From: Hyphomicrobiales bacterium
GTDB lineage: Bacteria > Pseudomonadota > Alphaproteobacteria > Rhizobiales > Rhizobiaceae
Length of the DNA stretch: 48,207 nucleotides
Reading direction: 5' to 3'
Assembly: GCA_900467185.1 (NCBI GenBank)
Contig: UBPA01000022.1
Span: 1-48,207 of the forward strand
Shown here piece after piece: positions 17,034-28,694 of the stretch. Position 1 is the first letter of the stretch, and the number at the start of each line of letters is the position of its first letter. A program made the translations under genes and the position numbers. Under the pieces are notes generated by a model that saw nothing but the letters and a program-made list of their open reading frames with translations, was not told the DNA's origin and made no database searches.

Positions 17034-17246
17034 CATAATGATGTCTTATCGACCCACGGGATTTTGTGCAGTGCACGTCATCCTTTGACCAAGATTACGC
17101 GGGAAAGGTTTGCCCGAAGCTTGGATTGCACGTGTGCGATCGGCGGCGGGCTGCCGGGGCGAACTTGATAACAATGACGTTTGAGCGACCTGGCGTCGAG
17201 CATGTGATGGCTCTTGCCGGGCGTCCGGATTCGGGGATTTGATAGC

Positions 17247-17966
17247 ATGGAACAGGCTGGATTGGCCGCTGTGACCACGGACGTGACGTTGTGGTCTCTT
17301 TTCATGGAGGCCGGCTTCGTCGTGAAGCTGGTCATGCTCGGGCTCATGGCCGCGTCGGTCTGGACCTGGGCCATCGTGGTCGACAAGACCATTCGCTATG
17401 CCCGCGTCCGTCGCCAGCTCGACAGTTTCGAGCAGGTGTTCTGGTCCGGCCAGTCGCTGGAAGAGCTCTACCGCACGCTGTCCGATCGCCAGACCTCCGG
17501 CATGGGCGCGATCTTCGTCTCGGCCATGCGCGAGTGGAAGAAGAGCTTCGAGCGCGGCGCACGGTCGCCGATCGGCCTGCAGATGCGTATCGACCGCGCC
17601 ATGGACGTGACGCTGTCGCGCGAGTCCGAGGCGCTCGAAGCCCGGCTCGGCTCGCTTGCCACCATCGGTTCCGCCGGTCCGTTCGTCGGCCTCTTCGGCA
17701 CCGTTATCGGCATCATGACCTCGTTCCAGGCGATCGCCGGGTCGAAGTCCACCAATCTCGCGGTCGTGGCGCCGGGTATCGCGGAAGCGCTGCTCGCCAC
17801 CGCCATCGGCCTGCTCGCCGCTATTCCCGCCGTCATCGCCTACAACAAGTTCACGGCGGATGCGGGCAAGATCAATTCCCGCATGGAAGGCTTTGCCGAC
17901 GAGTTCTCCGCGATCCTGTCGCGCCAGATCGACGAAAAGCTGCAGCCGCGCCAGGCAGCGCAATAA
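17247..17966 (+). CDS. tolQ: Tol-Pal system proton-channel subunit TolQ
   Basis: MotA/TolQ/ExbB-family inner-membrane protein of 239 residues that forms the proton channel with TolR. The first membrane segment is about residues 22-45 ([20 protein letters not shown]). The other two are in the conserved [20 protein letters not shown] and [20 protein letters not shown] stretches. ATG 17247 matches the family start; an upstream in-frame ATG at 17214 adds only 11 residues without homology character. It begins the tolQ-tolR-tolA-tolB-pal-cpoB series, all on this strand. Confidence 0.96.
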   Translation: MEQAGLAAVTTDVTLWSLFMEAGFVVKLVMLGLMAASVWTWAIVVDKTIRYARVRRQLDSFEQVFWSGQSLEELYRTLSDRQTSGMGAIFVSAMREWKKSFERGARSPIGLQMRIDRAMDVTLSRESEALEARLGSLATIGSAGPFVGLFGTVIGIMTSFQAIAGSKSTNLAVVAPGIAEALLATAIGLLAAIPAVIAYNKFTADAGKINSRMEGFADEFSAILSRQIDEKLQPRQAAQ

Positions 17967-17990
17967 GAACACCGACGGAGACCGCGAACG

Positions 17991-18452
17991 ATGGGTATGG
18001 CAGTGGGCGGATCCAAGGGCTCGGGCGGCAGGCGCGGCGGGCGTGGTCGCGGACGCGGCGGCAAGGCCGTCATGAGCGAAATCAACGTGACGCCCTTCGT
18101 GGACGTCATGCTGGTGCTGCTCATCATCTTCATGGTGGCCGCACCGATGATGACCGTCGGCGTGCCGATCGACCTGCCGGAAACGCAGGCCAAGGCGCTG
18201 AATTCCGATACGCAGCCGATCACGATCTCGGTCAATCCGGCCGGCGAGATCTTCCTGCAGGAAAGCCCGATCACCATCGAGGAGGTCGTGCCGAAGCTCG
18301 AGGCCATCGCCAAGACCGGCTACGAGGAGCGCATCTACGTGCGCGGCGACACCAATGCCGACTACGGAACGGTCATGAAGGTCATGGCGCGCATTTCGTC
18401 TGCCGGTTTCAAGAACCTGGGTCTCGTGACCCTTCAGGAAACGGACAAGTGA
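17991..18452 (+). CDS. tolR: Tol-Pal system subunit TolR
   Basis: ExbD/TolR-family protein of 153 residues. It has a short glycine/arginine-rich cytoplasmic N-terminus, a single membrane helix beginning at [19 protein letters not shown] with the proton-carrying Asp38, and a periplasmic domain. It begins 24 bases after tolQ. The RG-rich tail (residues 7-25) is typical of rhizobial TolR. With TolQ it converts the proton gradient into force on TolA. Confidence 0.96.
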   Translation: MGMAVGGSKGSGGRRGGRGRGRGGKAVMSEINVTPFVDVMLVLLIIFMVAAPMMTVGVPIDLPETQAKALNSDTQPITISVNPAGEIFLQESPITIEEVVPKLEAIAKTGYEERIYVRGDTNADYGTVMKVMARISSAGFKNLGLVTLQETDK

Positions 18453-18461
18453 GCCTTTGAC

Positions 18462-19574
18462 ATGAAGGGCAGCATTGCAACCTCCGCTGTGCTTCACGGA
18501 CTGGTGCTCACCTGGGCGCTGGTTTCGCTCGGCAGTCCGAAGCCTCTCGAGGTCGCGGCGGTCGAATCCGTTCCCGTGGAAATCATCAGCGAGATGAGCC
18601 AGATCCAGCAGGGCGACCTCAAGGCGCCCATGGCCGAGAAATCCGCGCCCAAGCCCTCCGAAAAGCCCCAGACGAACCCCGAGGCCGAGAATGTCGGCGA
18701 CAACGACGTCGATATGAAGACGCCGCCGAAGCCGGTTTCCAAGCCGGTCGAGAATCAGGCCTCCGCCGCACCGCCGAAGTCGGAGGACGCGCCGCCGTCG
18801 CCCGATCCGGTGAAGGAAGAGGTCAAGCCGTCCGAAAAGCCGCCCGCCGAACCCGCAACCGAGGTCGCCGCCCTGCCGACGCCCAAGGAAGAGGTGAAGC
18901 CGGACCCCAAGCCCGATCCGAAGCCGCAGCCGGAAGCCAAGGCCGAGCCGACGCCGGAACCGACGCCCACGCCGCCCGAACAGACGCCGGCGGAGGCCCC
19001 GGATGCCGCGGCCCTGCCGCAGAACGTGCCGGCCCCGACCGCGCGCCCGAAGGTCGAGGAGACCGCCGCCGCGCAGACCGCCAAGACGCCCGATCGCAAG
19101 ACGGATGCGGCGCCCAAGGAGCAGAAGAAGACGTCGTCCCAGAAGGAAAGCGACTTCAATGCCGACGAGGTGGCAGCCCTCCTCAACAAGACCGAATCCT
19201 CCGGTGGCGGCGCCAAGCGCTCGCAGGACAAGGCGGCGCTGGGCGGCAAGAAGACGACGACCGGCAACACGCTCTCCTTGAGCGAGATGGACGCATTGAA
19301 GGGGATGATCCAGAAGAACTGGTCGATCATTCCCGGCATGGCGGATCTTCAGGGCATGGTGATCACGGTCACGATCCAGCTCGATCCGCAGGGCGAGATC
19401 GTGGGCCAGCCCGAGGTCGAAGCGACCGGGGGCACGCCGACCTCGCAGCGCGCGATGATCGGCAGCGCCACGCGCGCCGTGCGTCGCTCCGCACCCTTCA
19501 AACTGCCGGCCGAGAAGTATGATTCCTGGCAGGAAGTCGTCATCCACTTCGATCCGTCGGACATGCTGCTGTGA
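18462..19574 (+). CDS. tolA: Tol-Pal system energy-transducing protein TolA
   Basis: A 370-residue TonB/TolA-type protein. It has an N-terminal inner-membrane helix (about residues 7-23, SAVLHGLVLTWALVSLG) with the SH-like S/H pair of the family, and a long Lys/Pro/Glu-rich periplasm-spanning region (about 45-250) with many KPDPKPDPKP-like steps. The compact C-terminal domain (about 275-370) includes MDALKGMIQKNWSIIPGM and VRRSAPFKLPAEKYDSW. It starts 9 bases after tolR. The low-complexity middle is expected to be extended and is conserved only in composition. Confidence 0.93.
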   Translation: MKGSIATSAVLHGLVLTWALVSLGSPKPLEVAAVESVPVEIISEMSQIQQGDLKAPMAEKSAPKPSEKPQTNPEAENVGDNDVDMKTPPKPVSKPVENQASAAPPKSEDAPPSPDPVKEEVKPSEKPPAEPATEVAALPTPKEEVKPDPKPDPKPQPEAKAEPTPEPTPTPPEQTPAEAPDAAALPQNVPAPTARPKVEETAAAQTAKTPDRKTDAAPKEQKKTSSQKESDFNADEVAALLNKTESSGGGAKRSQDKAALGGKKTTTGNTLSLSEMDALKGMIQKNWSIIPGMADLQGMVITVTIQLDPQGEIVGQPEVEATGGTPTSQRAMIGSATRAVRRSAPFKLPAEKYDSWQEVVIHFDPSDMLL

Positions 19575-19661
19575 CCGCCGACATCACCGAAATCACTCCG
19601 GCCATCGCCTCGTGGGATGGCCGCCACCATACCGAATGGACTGCTGAGAGGCTCCGTAACC

Positions 19662-20966
19662 ATGCTTAGACGCACCTTTTTCCGGCTCTTCGTCGCGCTG
19701 ACGGGTCTGGTCGCTGCTGCGACCGTGCCTGCGCATGCGCGCGTCGAGATCAACATCAACCGGGGCAATGTCGAGCCGCTGCCGATCGCCATCACCGACT
19801 TCCTGCAAGGGGAGATGGGGCAGAAGATCTCGGACGTCGTGGCGGCCGACCTCAAGCGGTCGGGCCTGTTCGCACCGGTCGACCGAAAGGCCTTCATCGA
19901 GAAGGTCACCAATCCCGATGCACCGCCGCGTTTCGAAGACTGGCGCGTGCTGAACGTGCAGGCGCTCGTCACCGGCCGTGTCACGCAGGAGGCCGATGGC
20001 CGCCTGAAGGCGCAGTTCCGCCTGTGGGATGCGACGGCGCAGAACCAGATCACCGGCCAGCAGTATTTCACGCAGCCGGAAAACTGGCGCCGTCTCGCCC
20101 ACATCATTGCGGACGCGATCTACAAGGAAATCACCGGCGAAGAGGGCTATTTCGATACCCGCGTCGTCTATGTCGCCGAAAGCGGCCCGAAGACGGCCCG
20201 CAAGCGCCAGCTCGCCATCATGGACCAGGACGGCGCCAATGCGCGCGCCATCACCAATTCCAACGATATCGTGCTGACGCCGCGCTTCTCGCCGAGCCGC
20301 CAGGAAATCACCTATATGTCGTTCGAGGGCCAGGAGCCGCGGGTCTACCTGCTGCAGCTGGAAACCGGACAGCGCGAGGTGGTCGGCAACTTCCCCGGCA
20401 TGACCTTCGCACCGCGCTTCTCGCCGGATGGCCAGCGCGTCATCATGAGCCTCCAGCAGGAGGGCAACGCCAATATCTACACGATGGACCTGCGCTCGCG
20501 CACCACGACGCGCCTCACCTCGACGCCGGCCATCGATACCTCGCCGTCCTATTCGCCGGACGGCGCGCGGATCGTGTTCGAAAGCGACCGCGGCGGTCGC
20601 CAGCAGCTCTACGTCATGGGCGCCGACGGCTCCGGCCAGACGCGCATCTCGTTTGGCGACGGTTCCTATTCGACGCCGGTCTGGTCGCCGCGCGGCGACC
20701 TCATCGCCTTCACCAAGCAGTCGGGCGGCAAGTTCTCCATCGGCGTGATGAAGCCGGACGGGTCGGGCGAGCGCATCCTGACCTCGGGCTTCCACAATGA
20801 AGGCCCGACCTGGGCGCCCAACGGCCGCGTGCTGATGTTCTTCCGTCAGGACAGCGGTGCGGGCGGCCCGCAGCTCTATTCCATCGACCTCACGGGCTAT
20901 AACGAGCAGCGCGTCGCCACCCAGGGCTTTGCGTCCGACCCGGCCTGGTCGCCGCTGCTGGAGTAG
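19662..20966 (+). CDS. tolB: Tol-Pal system beta-propeller protein TolB
   Basis: Periplasmic protein of 434 residues that binds Pal and TolA. It has a signal peptide ([19 protein letters not shown], cleavage near AHA-RV), an N-terminal domain ([12 protein letters not shown] to about residue 160), then a six-bladed propeller with repeated SPDG-type turns: [45 protein letters not shown] and [17 protein letters not shown] 19662 was chosen over 19617 because it begins the signal peptide and gives the usual rhizobial length. An 87-base gap separates it from tolA. Confidence 0.95.
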   Translation: MLRRTFFRLFVALTGLVAAATVPAHARVEININRGNVEPLPIAITDFLQGEMGQKISDVVAADLKRSGLFAPVDRKAFIEKVTNPDAPPRFEDWRVLNVQALVTGRVTQEADGRLKAQFRLWDATAQNQITGQQYFTQPENWRRLAHIIADAIYKEITGEEGYFDTRVVYVAESGPKTARKRQLAIMDQDGANARAITNSNDIVLTPRFSPSRQEITYMSFEGQEPRVYLLQLETGQREVVGNFPGMTFAPRFSPDGQRVIMSLQQEGNANIYTMDLRSRTTTRLTSTPAIDTSPSYSPDGARIVFESDRGGRQQLYVMGADGSGQTRISFGDGSYSTPVWSPRGDLIAFTKQSGGKFSIGVMKPDGSGERILTSGFHNEGPTWAPNGRVLMFFRQDSGAGGPQLYSIDLTGYNEQRVATQGFASDPAWSPLLE

Positions 20967-21182
20967 CCAGACCTCGCGATTGCGGCGGGAATCGTGGTAA
21001 AACGCCGCTTTCTCGCCGCAAAATGCTGATTACGACCGCTCGATGGTCGCGCGTTGAGAGAGTTTTAACCATCGCCGGTGCAAGAAAATTAACCGCTTCC
21101 GGTTACAGTTCGGCAACCCTGATATTTGTTTACCCCGACTTTCGCTTACCCCCGACCTTCGCTTACCCAAGGAGACCGGCTC

Positions 21183-21716
21183 ATGAGCCGCATTCACGTC
21201 CCGGCCGCAGGCCGCCTTCAGTCCCTCGCGCGCAATCCCGTCGCGATCGCCCTGTTCATGTCGCTGGCGATTGCCGGCTGCGCCTCCAAGAAGAACAACA
21301 TGCCGAACGATGCCGCCGGCCTCGGTCTCGGCGCCGGCTCGGCCACGCCGGGCTCGCAGCAGGACTTCACGGTCAATGTCGGCGACCGGATCTTCTTCGA
21401 CACGGATAGCTCGTCCATCCGCGCCGACGCACAGGCAACCCTGTCGCGCCAGGCACAGTGGCTCGCCAAGTACCCGAACTACCAGATCACGGTCGAAGGC
21501 CATGCCGACGAACGCGGCACGCGCGAATACAACCTGGCGCTCGGCGCCCGTCGTGCCGCAGCCGCCAAGGAGTTCCTGGCAGGCCAGGGCGTTCCCGCCG
21601 GCCGCATGCGCACCATCTCCTACGGCAAGGAAAAGCCGGTCGCCGTCTGCGACGACATTTCCTGCTGGTCGCAGAACCGCCGCTCGGTCACCGTTCTCGG
21701 CGGCGGCAATATGTAA
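21183..21716 (+). CDS. pal: Peptidoglycan-associated lipoprotein Pal
   Basis: Outer-membrane lipoprotein of 177 residues that ties the outer membrane to peptidoglycan. The lipobox LAIAGC gives lipidation of the Cys; the mature part is an OmpA-like domain with FDTDSSSIRADAQATL and the peptidoglycan-binding ITVEGHADERGTREYNLALG. ATG 21183 has AAGGAGA upstream; the in-frame TTG at 21126 is not credible. The upstream 216 bases contain short direct repeats (CTTTCGCTTACCC) and TTAACC half-sites, so pal may have its own promoter. A terminator follows. Confidence 0.96.
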   Translation: MSRIHVPAAGRLQSLARNPVAIALFMSLAIAGCASKKNNMPNDAAGLGLGAGSATPGSQQDFTVNVGDRIFFDTDSSSIRADAQATLSRQAQWLAKYPNYQITVEGHADERGTREYNLALGARRAAAAKEFLAGQGVPAGRMRTISYGKEKPVAVCDDISCWSQNRRSVTVLGGGNM

Positions 21717-21749
21717 GTCTCGATCCTGACGCAGGTTTCGAAAAGGGGG

Positions 21750-21781
21750 AGGGCGGTCTGCAAGGGCCGCCTTTCTTTTTC
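21750..21781 (+). terminator. Intrinsic terminator after pal
   Basis: GGCGG (21752-21756) pairs with CCGCC (21767-21771), extendable by wobble pairs, followed directly by TTTCTTTTT. It ends the pal transcript and separates it from cpoB. Confidence 0.75.
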
Positions 21782-21911
21782 GTCACACTTTGACCGAACT
21801 CCGTTGCTTTTTGCAGGCAATTGGAAAACTGTGCGGCGGTTGCAGTGCGGTAGAGGCGGGACTCCTTCGCCTCGGCCTGCGACGTGATCGGTATCGAACG
21901 GGACACATGAC

Positions 21912-22952
21912 ATGAAGAACATTGTCGTGGCAGCCATGATCGGTCTTGGCGCCTTCGGGTCGCTGAGCCAGCCCGTGACTGCCATGCCGCTTTCCGGCTG
22001 GTTGGACAAGGCGTTCCACCGCAACGAGACGCAGCCTGTCGAACGGGCGCCGCTGCTCAAAGTGCAGGCCAGCGAGGCCGGGCGCATCGGGCAGCTCGAG
22101 GAAACGATCCGCTCCCTCAACGGGCGTATCGAAGAGATGAGCTTCCAGCTCCTGCAGATGCAGGAACAGATCCGGAAGTTCCAGGAAGACAACGAGTTGC
22201 GCTTCCAGGATCTCGAAGGCGCCAAGCCTGCGGCTCCGCGCAAGAGCGGGGCGCTCGAAACGCCGCGCACCTCCGGCGAGGCCATGGCGACCACCGGTCG
22301 CACGGCGCCGCCTTCAACCGTAACCGATCCCGGCGCAAGCACGGGATCGGAAACGGCCTCCGGCGCGGCCCCCGGCGCTCCGGGCAGCCTGCCGACGACG
22401 CTCGGCCAGATCATCCTCGACGATGCCGGCAACCCGATCGGAGCCAGTGCCGACAGGCTTCCGGATCCGAGCACCGATCCGGGCGCCGTCGCCTCGACCG
22501 ATCCCGGCACGCGTGCCGCACCGGGCCTGAATGCCACGCCCGAAACCGAGCAGCAGACGGCCAGCCTCGACAATCCCGGCGATCTCTACCAGTCGGCCTA
22601 TGGCCACGTGCTTTCCGGCGATTACAGCCAGGCGGAAAACGAGTTCCGCGACTATCTCGAAGCCTTCCCCAAGGGCGAGAAGGCGGCGGATGCCAGCTTC
22701 TGGATGGGCGAGGCCCAGTATTCCCAAGGCAAGTTCAACGACAGCGCCAAGACGTTCCTCAATGCGCATCAGGCCTATTCCAAGTCGCCCAAGGCGCCGG
22801 AAATGCTTCTGAAGCTCGGCATGTCGCTGGCCGCGCTCGACAACAAGGAAACCGCCTGCGCGACGCTGCGCGAAGTCGGCAAACGCTACCCCAAGGCCTC
22901 CCCGGCGGTGAAGGCCAAGGTCACGACCGAGCAGAGCCGCCTGTCCTGCTGA
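21912..22952 (+). CDS. cpoB: Tol-Pal associated coordinator CpoB (YbgF)
   Basis: Periplasmic protein of 346 residues that couples Tol-Pal to cell-wall synthesis during division. It has a signal peptide (KNIVVAAMIGLGAFGSLS), a coiled coil (about 55-100: IGQLEETIRSLNGRIEEMSF), a long Ala/Pro/Thr/Gly-rich linker (about 105-215) and C-terminal TPR repeats (DLYQSAYGHVLSGDYSQAEN, SFWMGEAQYSQGKF, MLLKLGMSLAALDNKE). The stop overlaps the tilS start (TGATG), so tilS translation is coupled to it. The upstream pal terminator implies its own promoter between 21782 and 21911. Confidence 0.92.
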   Translation: MKNIVVAAMIGLGAFGSLSQPVTAMPLSGWLDKAFHRNETQPVERAPLLKVQASEAGRIGQLEETIRSLNGRIEEMSFQLLQMQEQIRKFQEDNELRFQDLEGAKPAAPRKSGALETPRTSGEAMATTGRTAPPSTVTDPGASTGSETASGAAPGAPGSLPTTLGQIILDDAGNPIGASADRLPDPSTDPGAVASTDPGTRAAPGLNATPETEQQTASLDNPGDLYQSAYGHVLSGDYSQAENEFRDYLEAFPKGEKAADASFWMGEAQYSQGKFNDSAKTFLNAHQAYSKSPKAPEMLLKLGMSLAALDNKETACATLREVGKRYPKASPAVKAKVTTEQSRLSC

Positions 22953-24352
22953 TGCCGCCGGTCGTCGTGCCGATGCGGCCTCCGGCCCCGGCAGGCGCCC
23001 CAGGGGCGGCCGTTTCGCCGCTGGCCGCCGCGCACGCCTTTCTCTCCCGCCTGCGCCGCCCGTCCACCGTGCTCGTCGCCGTCTCCGGCGGCAGCGATTC
23101 GGTCGGCCTTCTGCTCGCCCTCCACCATGCCGTGAAGACCGCCGGCGCGCGCCATCGCCTCGTCGCCTGCACGGTCGATCACGCGCTGCGCCCCGGTTCT
23201 GCCGCCGAGGCCGAGGCGGTCGCCCGGCGCTGCGCCGCGCTCGGCATTGCCCATACGGTCGCCCGCTGGGTCCATTCCGGCATCGTCTCCGGCCTTCAGG
23301 CGGAGGCCCGCCTTGCCCGTTACCGGCTTCTGTCCGAAGCGGCGCGCGCCTTCGACGCCGATCTCGTCGTCACCGGCCATTCCCGCGACGATCAGGGCGA
23401 GACCGTCGCCATGCGGGCCGCGCGCCGTCCGGACGCGTCTCGCGACGAAGCCGCCGCGATCGGCCTTGCCGGCATGGCCGATGCCGTTCTCTTTGATCGC
23501 ACCCTCTGGATCTGCCGCCCCTTCCTCACCGTGCCCCGGCAGGCGGTGCGCGATTACCTCACATCTCTCGGCGAAGGGTGGATCGACGATCCGAGCAATG
23601 ACGATCCCCGTTTCGAGCGCGTCCGCATCCGCCAGGCGGGTCGTGACAGCGCGGGGCAGGCGCCAGAGGCGATCCTGCGCGACGCCGTCTCGCGCCGCCT
23701 GACGTCGGACCGGGCGGTCGCGCAGCTTTTTACGGATCGTGTCCGCTTTCACGCCGAGATCGCCGCCGAGATCGCCTGTGCCGACGGCGAGGTGACCGAT
23801 CTCCCCGGGCAGCGGCTGCTCGTCCTTCTCGCCGCTACCCTTGCGGGAAAGCCGCACCCGATCGGGCAGGAGACGGCCGCCCGCCTCTTTCAATCCCTCG
23901 GCACCGGCCATCCCGGCGCGACCACCGCTGGCGGCTGCGTTTTCGAGCGTCGCGGCGGGCGGCTGTTCGTCTATCGGGAGCGTCGCAATCTCCCCCCGCC
24001 GATGATCCTTGCACCGGGGCAGGCGCTGATCTGGGACGGCCGCTTTGCGATCGGCAATCGCGGCACGCGTGCCCTCACGCTCGCCGCGGGTGGCGATCCC
24101 GCGCTCGTCCGGAGACTGACCGCCGCCGGCCTTCCCCCGGGCGTTGCCGGGCGCGTCGCCAAGGCGGCGCCCGACCTGCGGTTTCCCGATGGCGCGGCCG
24201 CGGATCCCGCGGCATTTTCCCGCACGCCCGTCATCGCGCCCTACGACACCTTTTTGCCGCGTTTCGACCTGATGATCGCGCAAAGCATCGCTGCACAATT
24301 GCACCGCGCGCCGTTTCCGACATGCCCGGTTGACGATATCTCGACGAAATGA
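22952..24352 (+). CDS. tilS: tRNA(Ile)-lysidine synthetase
   Basis: Modifies C34 of the tRNA-Ile(CAU) anticodon to lysidine, changing it from Met to Ile identity; essential where AUA is decoded this way. The 466-residue protein has the PP-loop SGGSDS at residues 45-50 (TVLVAVSGGSDSVGLLLALH), the CTVDHALRPGS segment and VVTGHSRDDQGET, followed by a C-terminal tRNA-binding part. The ATG shares a base with the cpoB stop. The N-terminus is rich in Pro/Ala for about 25 residues before homology begins, so a slightly later start is possible. Confidence 0.94.
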   Translation: MPPVVVPMRPPAPAGAPGAAVSPLAAAHAFLSRLRRPSTVLVAVSGGSDSVGLLLALHHAVKTAGARHRLVACTVDHALRPGSAAEAEAVARRCAALGIAHTVARWVHSGIVSGLQAEARLARYRLLSEAARAFDADLVVTGHSRDDQGETVAMRAARRPDASRDEAAAIGLAGMADAVLFDRTLWICRPFLTVPRQAVRDYLTSLGEGWIDDPSNDDPRFERVRIRQAGRDSAGQAPEAILRDAVSRRLTSDRAVAQLFTDRVRFHAEIAAEIACADGEVTDLPGQRLLVLLAATLAGKPHPIGQETAARLFQSLGTGHPGATTAGGCVFERRGGRLFVYRERRNLPPPMILAPGQALIWDGRFAIGNRGTRALTLAAGGDPALVRRLTAAGLPPGVAGRVAKAAPDLRFPDGAAADPAAFSRTPVIAPYDTFLPRFDLMIAQSIAAQLHRAPFPTCPVDDISTK

Positions 24353-24458
24353 TCGGGCAAAGGGCGGTTTGCCTTGGCAAGGCCTGTCGCGAACCCTATG
24401 TTAGCGAAGAAATATGGGCCCCGGTCGCGGGGCGCCAGCACCGGTTCCGGGGAGTTCG

Positions 24459-26396
<1,938 letters not shown>

Positions 26397-26424
26397 GCCG
26401 GTTCCTAAGCCTTGCAGACCATCG

Positions 26425-26460
26425 AAACCCTTCGGCTCACACCGGAGGGTTTTTTGTTTT
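26425..26460 (+). terminator. Intrinsic terminator after ftsH
   Basis: AACCCTTCGG pairs with CCGGAGGGTT around a short loop and runs into TTTTTGTTTT. It isolates ftsH from the following 0.7 kb. Confidence 0.85.
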
Positions 26461-27161
26461 ACGACATTTTTTTAGGTGTGCTTTTCCCCGCCCACATTTC
26501 CTCCACCATACTTGCCTCGTCCCGTTATCGGATGCACCGGAAGGCGTTCCGGCGAGGCGGGGCCGGTGCCGACGTCAAGGATTCTACGCACGTCCTTGGC
26601 TGCGGGCTCGTGAAAGGGCCGTCCGTCGTGGACCTCGAAAGGGTCCCGGTGTGGCGATGTCATAGAAGAGGCGGCGACCGTTGAAACCGCGGTCGTCCTG
26701 TGAAACCTGGCAAGGCGGCGGCAAGCCGCGCCGTGACTGCCGGACGCGCCATCGGGAAGAGCCGATGGAATCCTCTTCGAGACGGCCGGGCTGCGGGAAA
26801 AACCACCGAACGAGGCGCTGGAAGATGTCATCTTCCACTCAACGACCAACGCGGCAGCTTCCAGCGCCTCGTCCGAACTGCCCTCTCTCCACGGCGTCCC
26901 GGCGCGCGTGGTTATCGGCGCGTTCCGTCCCGCCATCGGTAAGCTTTACGAAGGTAACGGCGTGTAATCATTTCTGATGGCCGTGAGGATGCCGTTTTCC
27001 GGCTGTCTGTGGCAGAACGTGCCGAAAGCGGCATGGAGACCGGAGCGGTCCGGTCCCGGCAGAGCATCTTCGCCTCGCCTTTTGACGATGCGGCAATCAA
27101 TGAGAGACAGCCGTCCGGTGAACCCGACTTCCCGGAAACGGCTCTGGACGATGGAGCGATC
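26461..27161. other. Intergenic stretch between ftsH and glmM, unexplained
   Basis: About 700 bases without a recognisable gene. On the plus strand the frame 26737-26967 reads as plausible protein (for example GILFETAGLREKPPNEALED and [20 protein letters not shown]) but has no ATG or GTG start and follows two in-frame stops. On the minus strand a 154-codon frame (26936 to 26472) has an ATG but no ribosome site and no familiar motif. Either could be gene debris or a small RNA region. The last 150 bases presumably carry the glmM promoter. Confidence 0.4.
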
Positions 27162-28514
27162 ATGAAGCGCAGATATTTCGGCACCGACGGCATTCGCGGG
27201 CAATCCAACATTTTCCCGATGACGCCGGATCTCGCCATGCGGGTCGGCATCGCCGTCGGCACCATCTTCCGCCGTGGCGCCCATCGTCACCGGGTCGTCA
27301 TCGGCAAGGATACCCGCCTTTCGGGCTATATGCTGGAAAATGCGATGGTCGCCGGCTTCACCGCGGCCGGTGTCGATGCCTTCGTCCTCGGCCCCATTCC
27401 CACGCCCGCCGTCGCCATGCTCACGCGGTCGCTGCGCGCGGATATCGGCGTGATGATCTCCGCCTCGCACAATCCGTTCGAGGACAACGGCATCAAGCTT
27501 TTCGGCCCCGACGGCTACAAGCTGTCCGACGATATCGAGAGCCAGATCGAGGAGCTGCTCGATCAGGACCTGTCGATGCAGCTCGCGCGCAGCAACGAGA
27601 TCGGCCGCGCCAAGCGCATCGACGGCGTGCATGACCGCTATATCGAGCACGCCAAGCGCACGCTGCCGCGCGACGTGACGCTGAAGGGCCTGCGCATCGC
27701 CATCGATTGCGCCAATGGCGCCGCCTACAAGGTCGCGCCCGCGGCCCTCTGGGAGCTCGGTGCCGATGTGGTGTCGATCGGCACGGAACCGAACGGCACG
27801 AACATCAATCTGGACTGCGGCTCCACCAGCCCGGCGGCCCTGTCGAAGAAGGTGCATGAAGTCCGCGCCGATATCGGCATCGCGCTCGATGGCGATGCCG
27901 ACCGCGTGCTGATTGTGGACGAGAAGGGCACGATCATCGACGGCGACCAGCTGATGGCCGTCATCGCCGACAGCTGGGCGGCGGAAGGCACGCTGCGCGG
28001 CGGCGGCATCGTCGCCACGGTCATGTCCAATCTCGGGCTCGAGCGCTACCTGCAGAGCCGCAAGCTGTCGCTCCAGCGCACCAAGGTCGGCGACCGCTAT
28101 GTCGTCGAGCATATGCGCGAGAACGGCTTCAACATCGGCGGCGAGCAGTCGGGCCATATCGTGCTGTCGGATTTCGGCACGACGGGCGACGGCCTCGTCG
28201 CCGCGCTTCAGGTGCTCTCCAGCGTCAAGCGCCTCGGCAAGCCCGTCAGCGAGGTCTGCCACAAGTTCACGCCCGTGCCGCAGGTGCTGAAGAATGTGCG
28301 CATTTCCACCGGCAAGCCGCTCGAGGACAATGCCGTGCGGCAGGCAATCGCCGATGCCGAGGCCGCGCTGTCGAAGAACGGCCGTCTCCTCATCCGCCCC
28401 TCCGGCACCGAGCCGCTGATCCGCGTGATGGCGGAAGGCGACGATCGCGGCCAGGTCGAGCGCATCGTCGACGAACTCGTCTCCGTCATCGGCTCCGTCC
28501 GCCACGCGGCGTAG
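27162..28514 (+). CDS. glmM: Phosphoglucosamine mutase
   Basis: Interconverts glucosamine-6-phosphate and glucosamine-1-phosphate on the route to UDP-GlcNAc, peptidoglycan and lipopolysaccharide. The 450-residue enzyme starts with the typical [16 protein letters not shown]. It has the active-site serine S102 in [13 protein letters not shown], the metal loop GDADR in [10 protein letters not shown], the sugar-binding GEQSGHI and the phosphate loop [15 protein letters not shown] 27162 is used; an in-frame extension to 27009 lacks family character. A strong terminator follows. Confidence 0.97.
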   Translation: MKRRYFGTDGIRGQSNIFPMTPDLAMRVGIAVGTIFRRGAHRHRVVIGKDTRLSGYMLENAMVAGFTAAGVDAFVLGPIPTPAVAMLTRSLRADIGVMISASHNPFEDNGIKLFGPDGYKLSDDIESQIEELLDQDLSMQLARSNEIGRAKRIDGVHDRYIEHAKRTLPRDVTLKGLRIAIDCANGAAYKVAPAALWELGADVVSIGTEPNGTNINLDCGSTSPAALSKKVHEVRADIGIALDGDADRVLIVDEKGTIIDGDQLMAVIADSWAAEGTLRGGGIVATVMSNLGLERYLQSRKLSLQRTKVGDRYVVEHMRENGFNIGGEQSGHIVLSDFGTTGDGLVAALQVLSSVKRLGKPVSEVCHKFTPVPQVLKNVRISTGKPLEDNAVRQAIADAEAALSKNGRLLIRPSGTEPLIRVMAEGDDRGQVERIVDELVSVIGSVRHAA

Positions 28515-28543
28515 CTTTCTCTGCATCGACGGTTGAACAAAAG

Positions 28544-28570
28544 AACCCGGTCCCGCGCCGGGTTTTTTTC
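28544..28570 (+). terminator. Intrinsic terminator after glmM
   Basis: AACCCGG (28544-28550) pairs with CCGGGTT around a short C/G loop and leads into a run of seven T. It lies 30 bases after the glmM stop. Confidence 0.88.
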
Positions 28571-28596
28571 TTTCCGAATACGGTGAATTTTCTTGG

Positions 28597-28612
28597 TTAA
28601 ACGAGCCTTAAC
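28597..28612 (+). promoter_or_regulatory. Perfect CtrA box upstream of the first Omp25-like gene
   Basis: TTAA (28597-28600), seven bases, TTAAC (28608-28612): an exact match to the TTAA-N7-TTAAC site bound by phosphorylated CtrA. It is centred about 90 bases before the start of the outer-membrane gene at 28695 and follows the glmM terminator, so it most likely controls that gene. Confidence 0.7.
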
Positions 28613-28694
28613 CAATCTCCTCCATGATGTTTTCCAACAGGACGGTCGGGCTGCGACGAAGGTGGGCTGACACAACATCGTTATGGAGTGAGCC

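Noticed and set aside
17046-19547. Very long open frame antisense to tolQ, tolR and tolA
   Set aside because: It is the mirror of GC-rich coding DNA: Arg/Gly/Leu-rich low-complexity product, no ribosome site, and it runs through three well-identified genes.
26472-26936. 154-codon minus-strand frame between ftsH and glmM as a gene
   Set aside because: No ribosome site, no recognisable motif and competing frames on the other strand; kept only as part of the unexplained interval.
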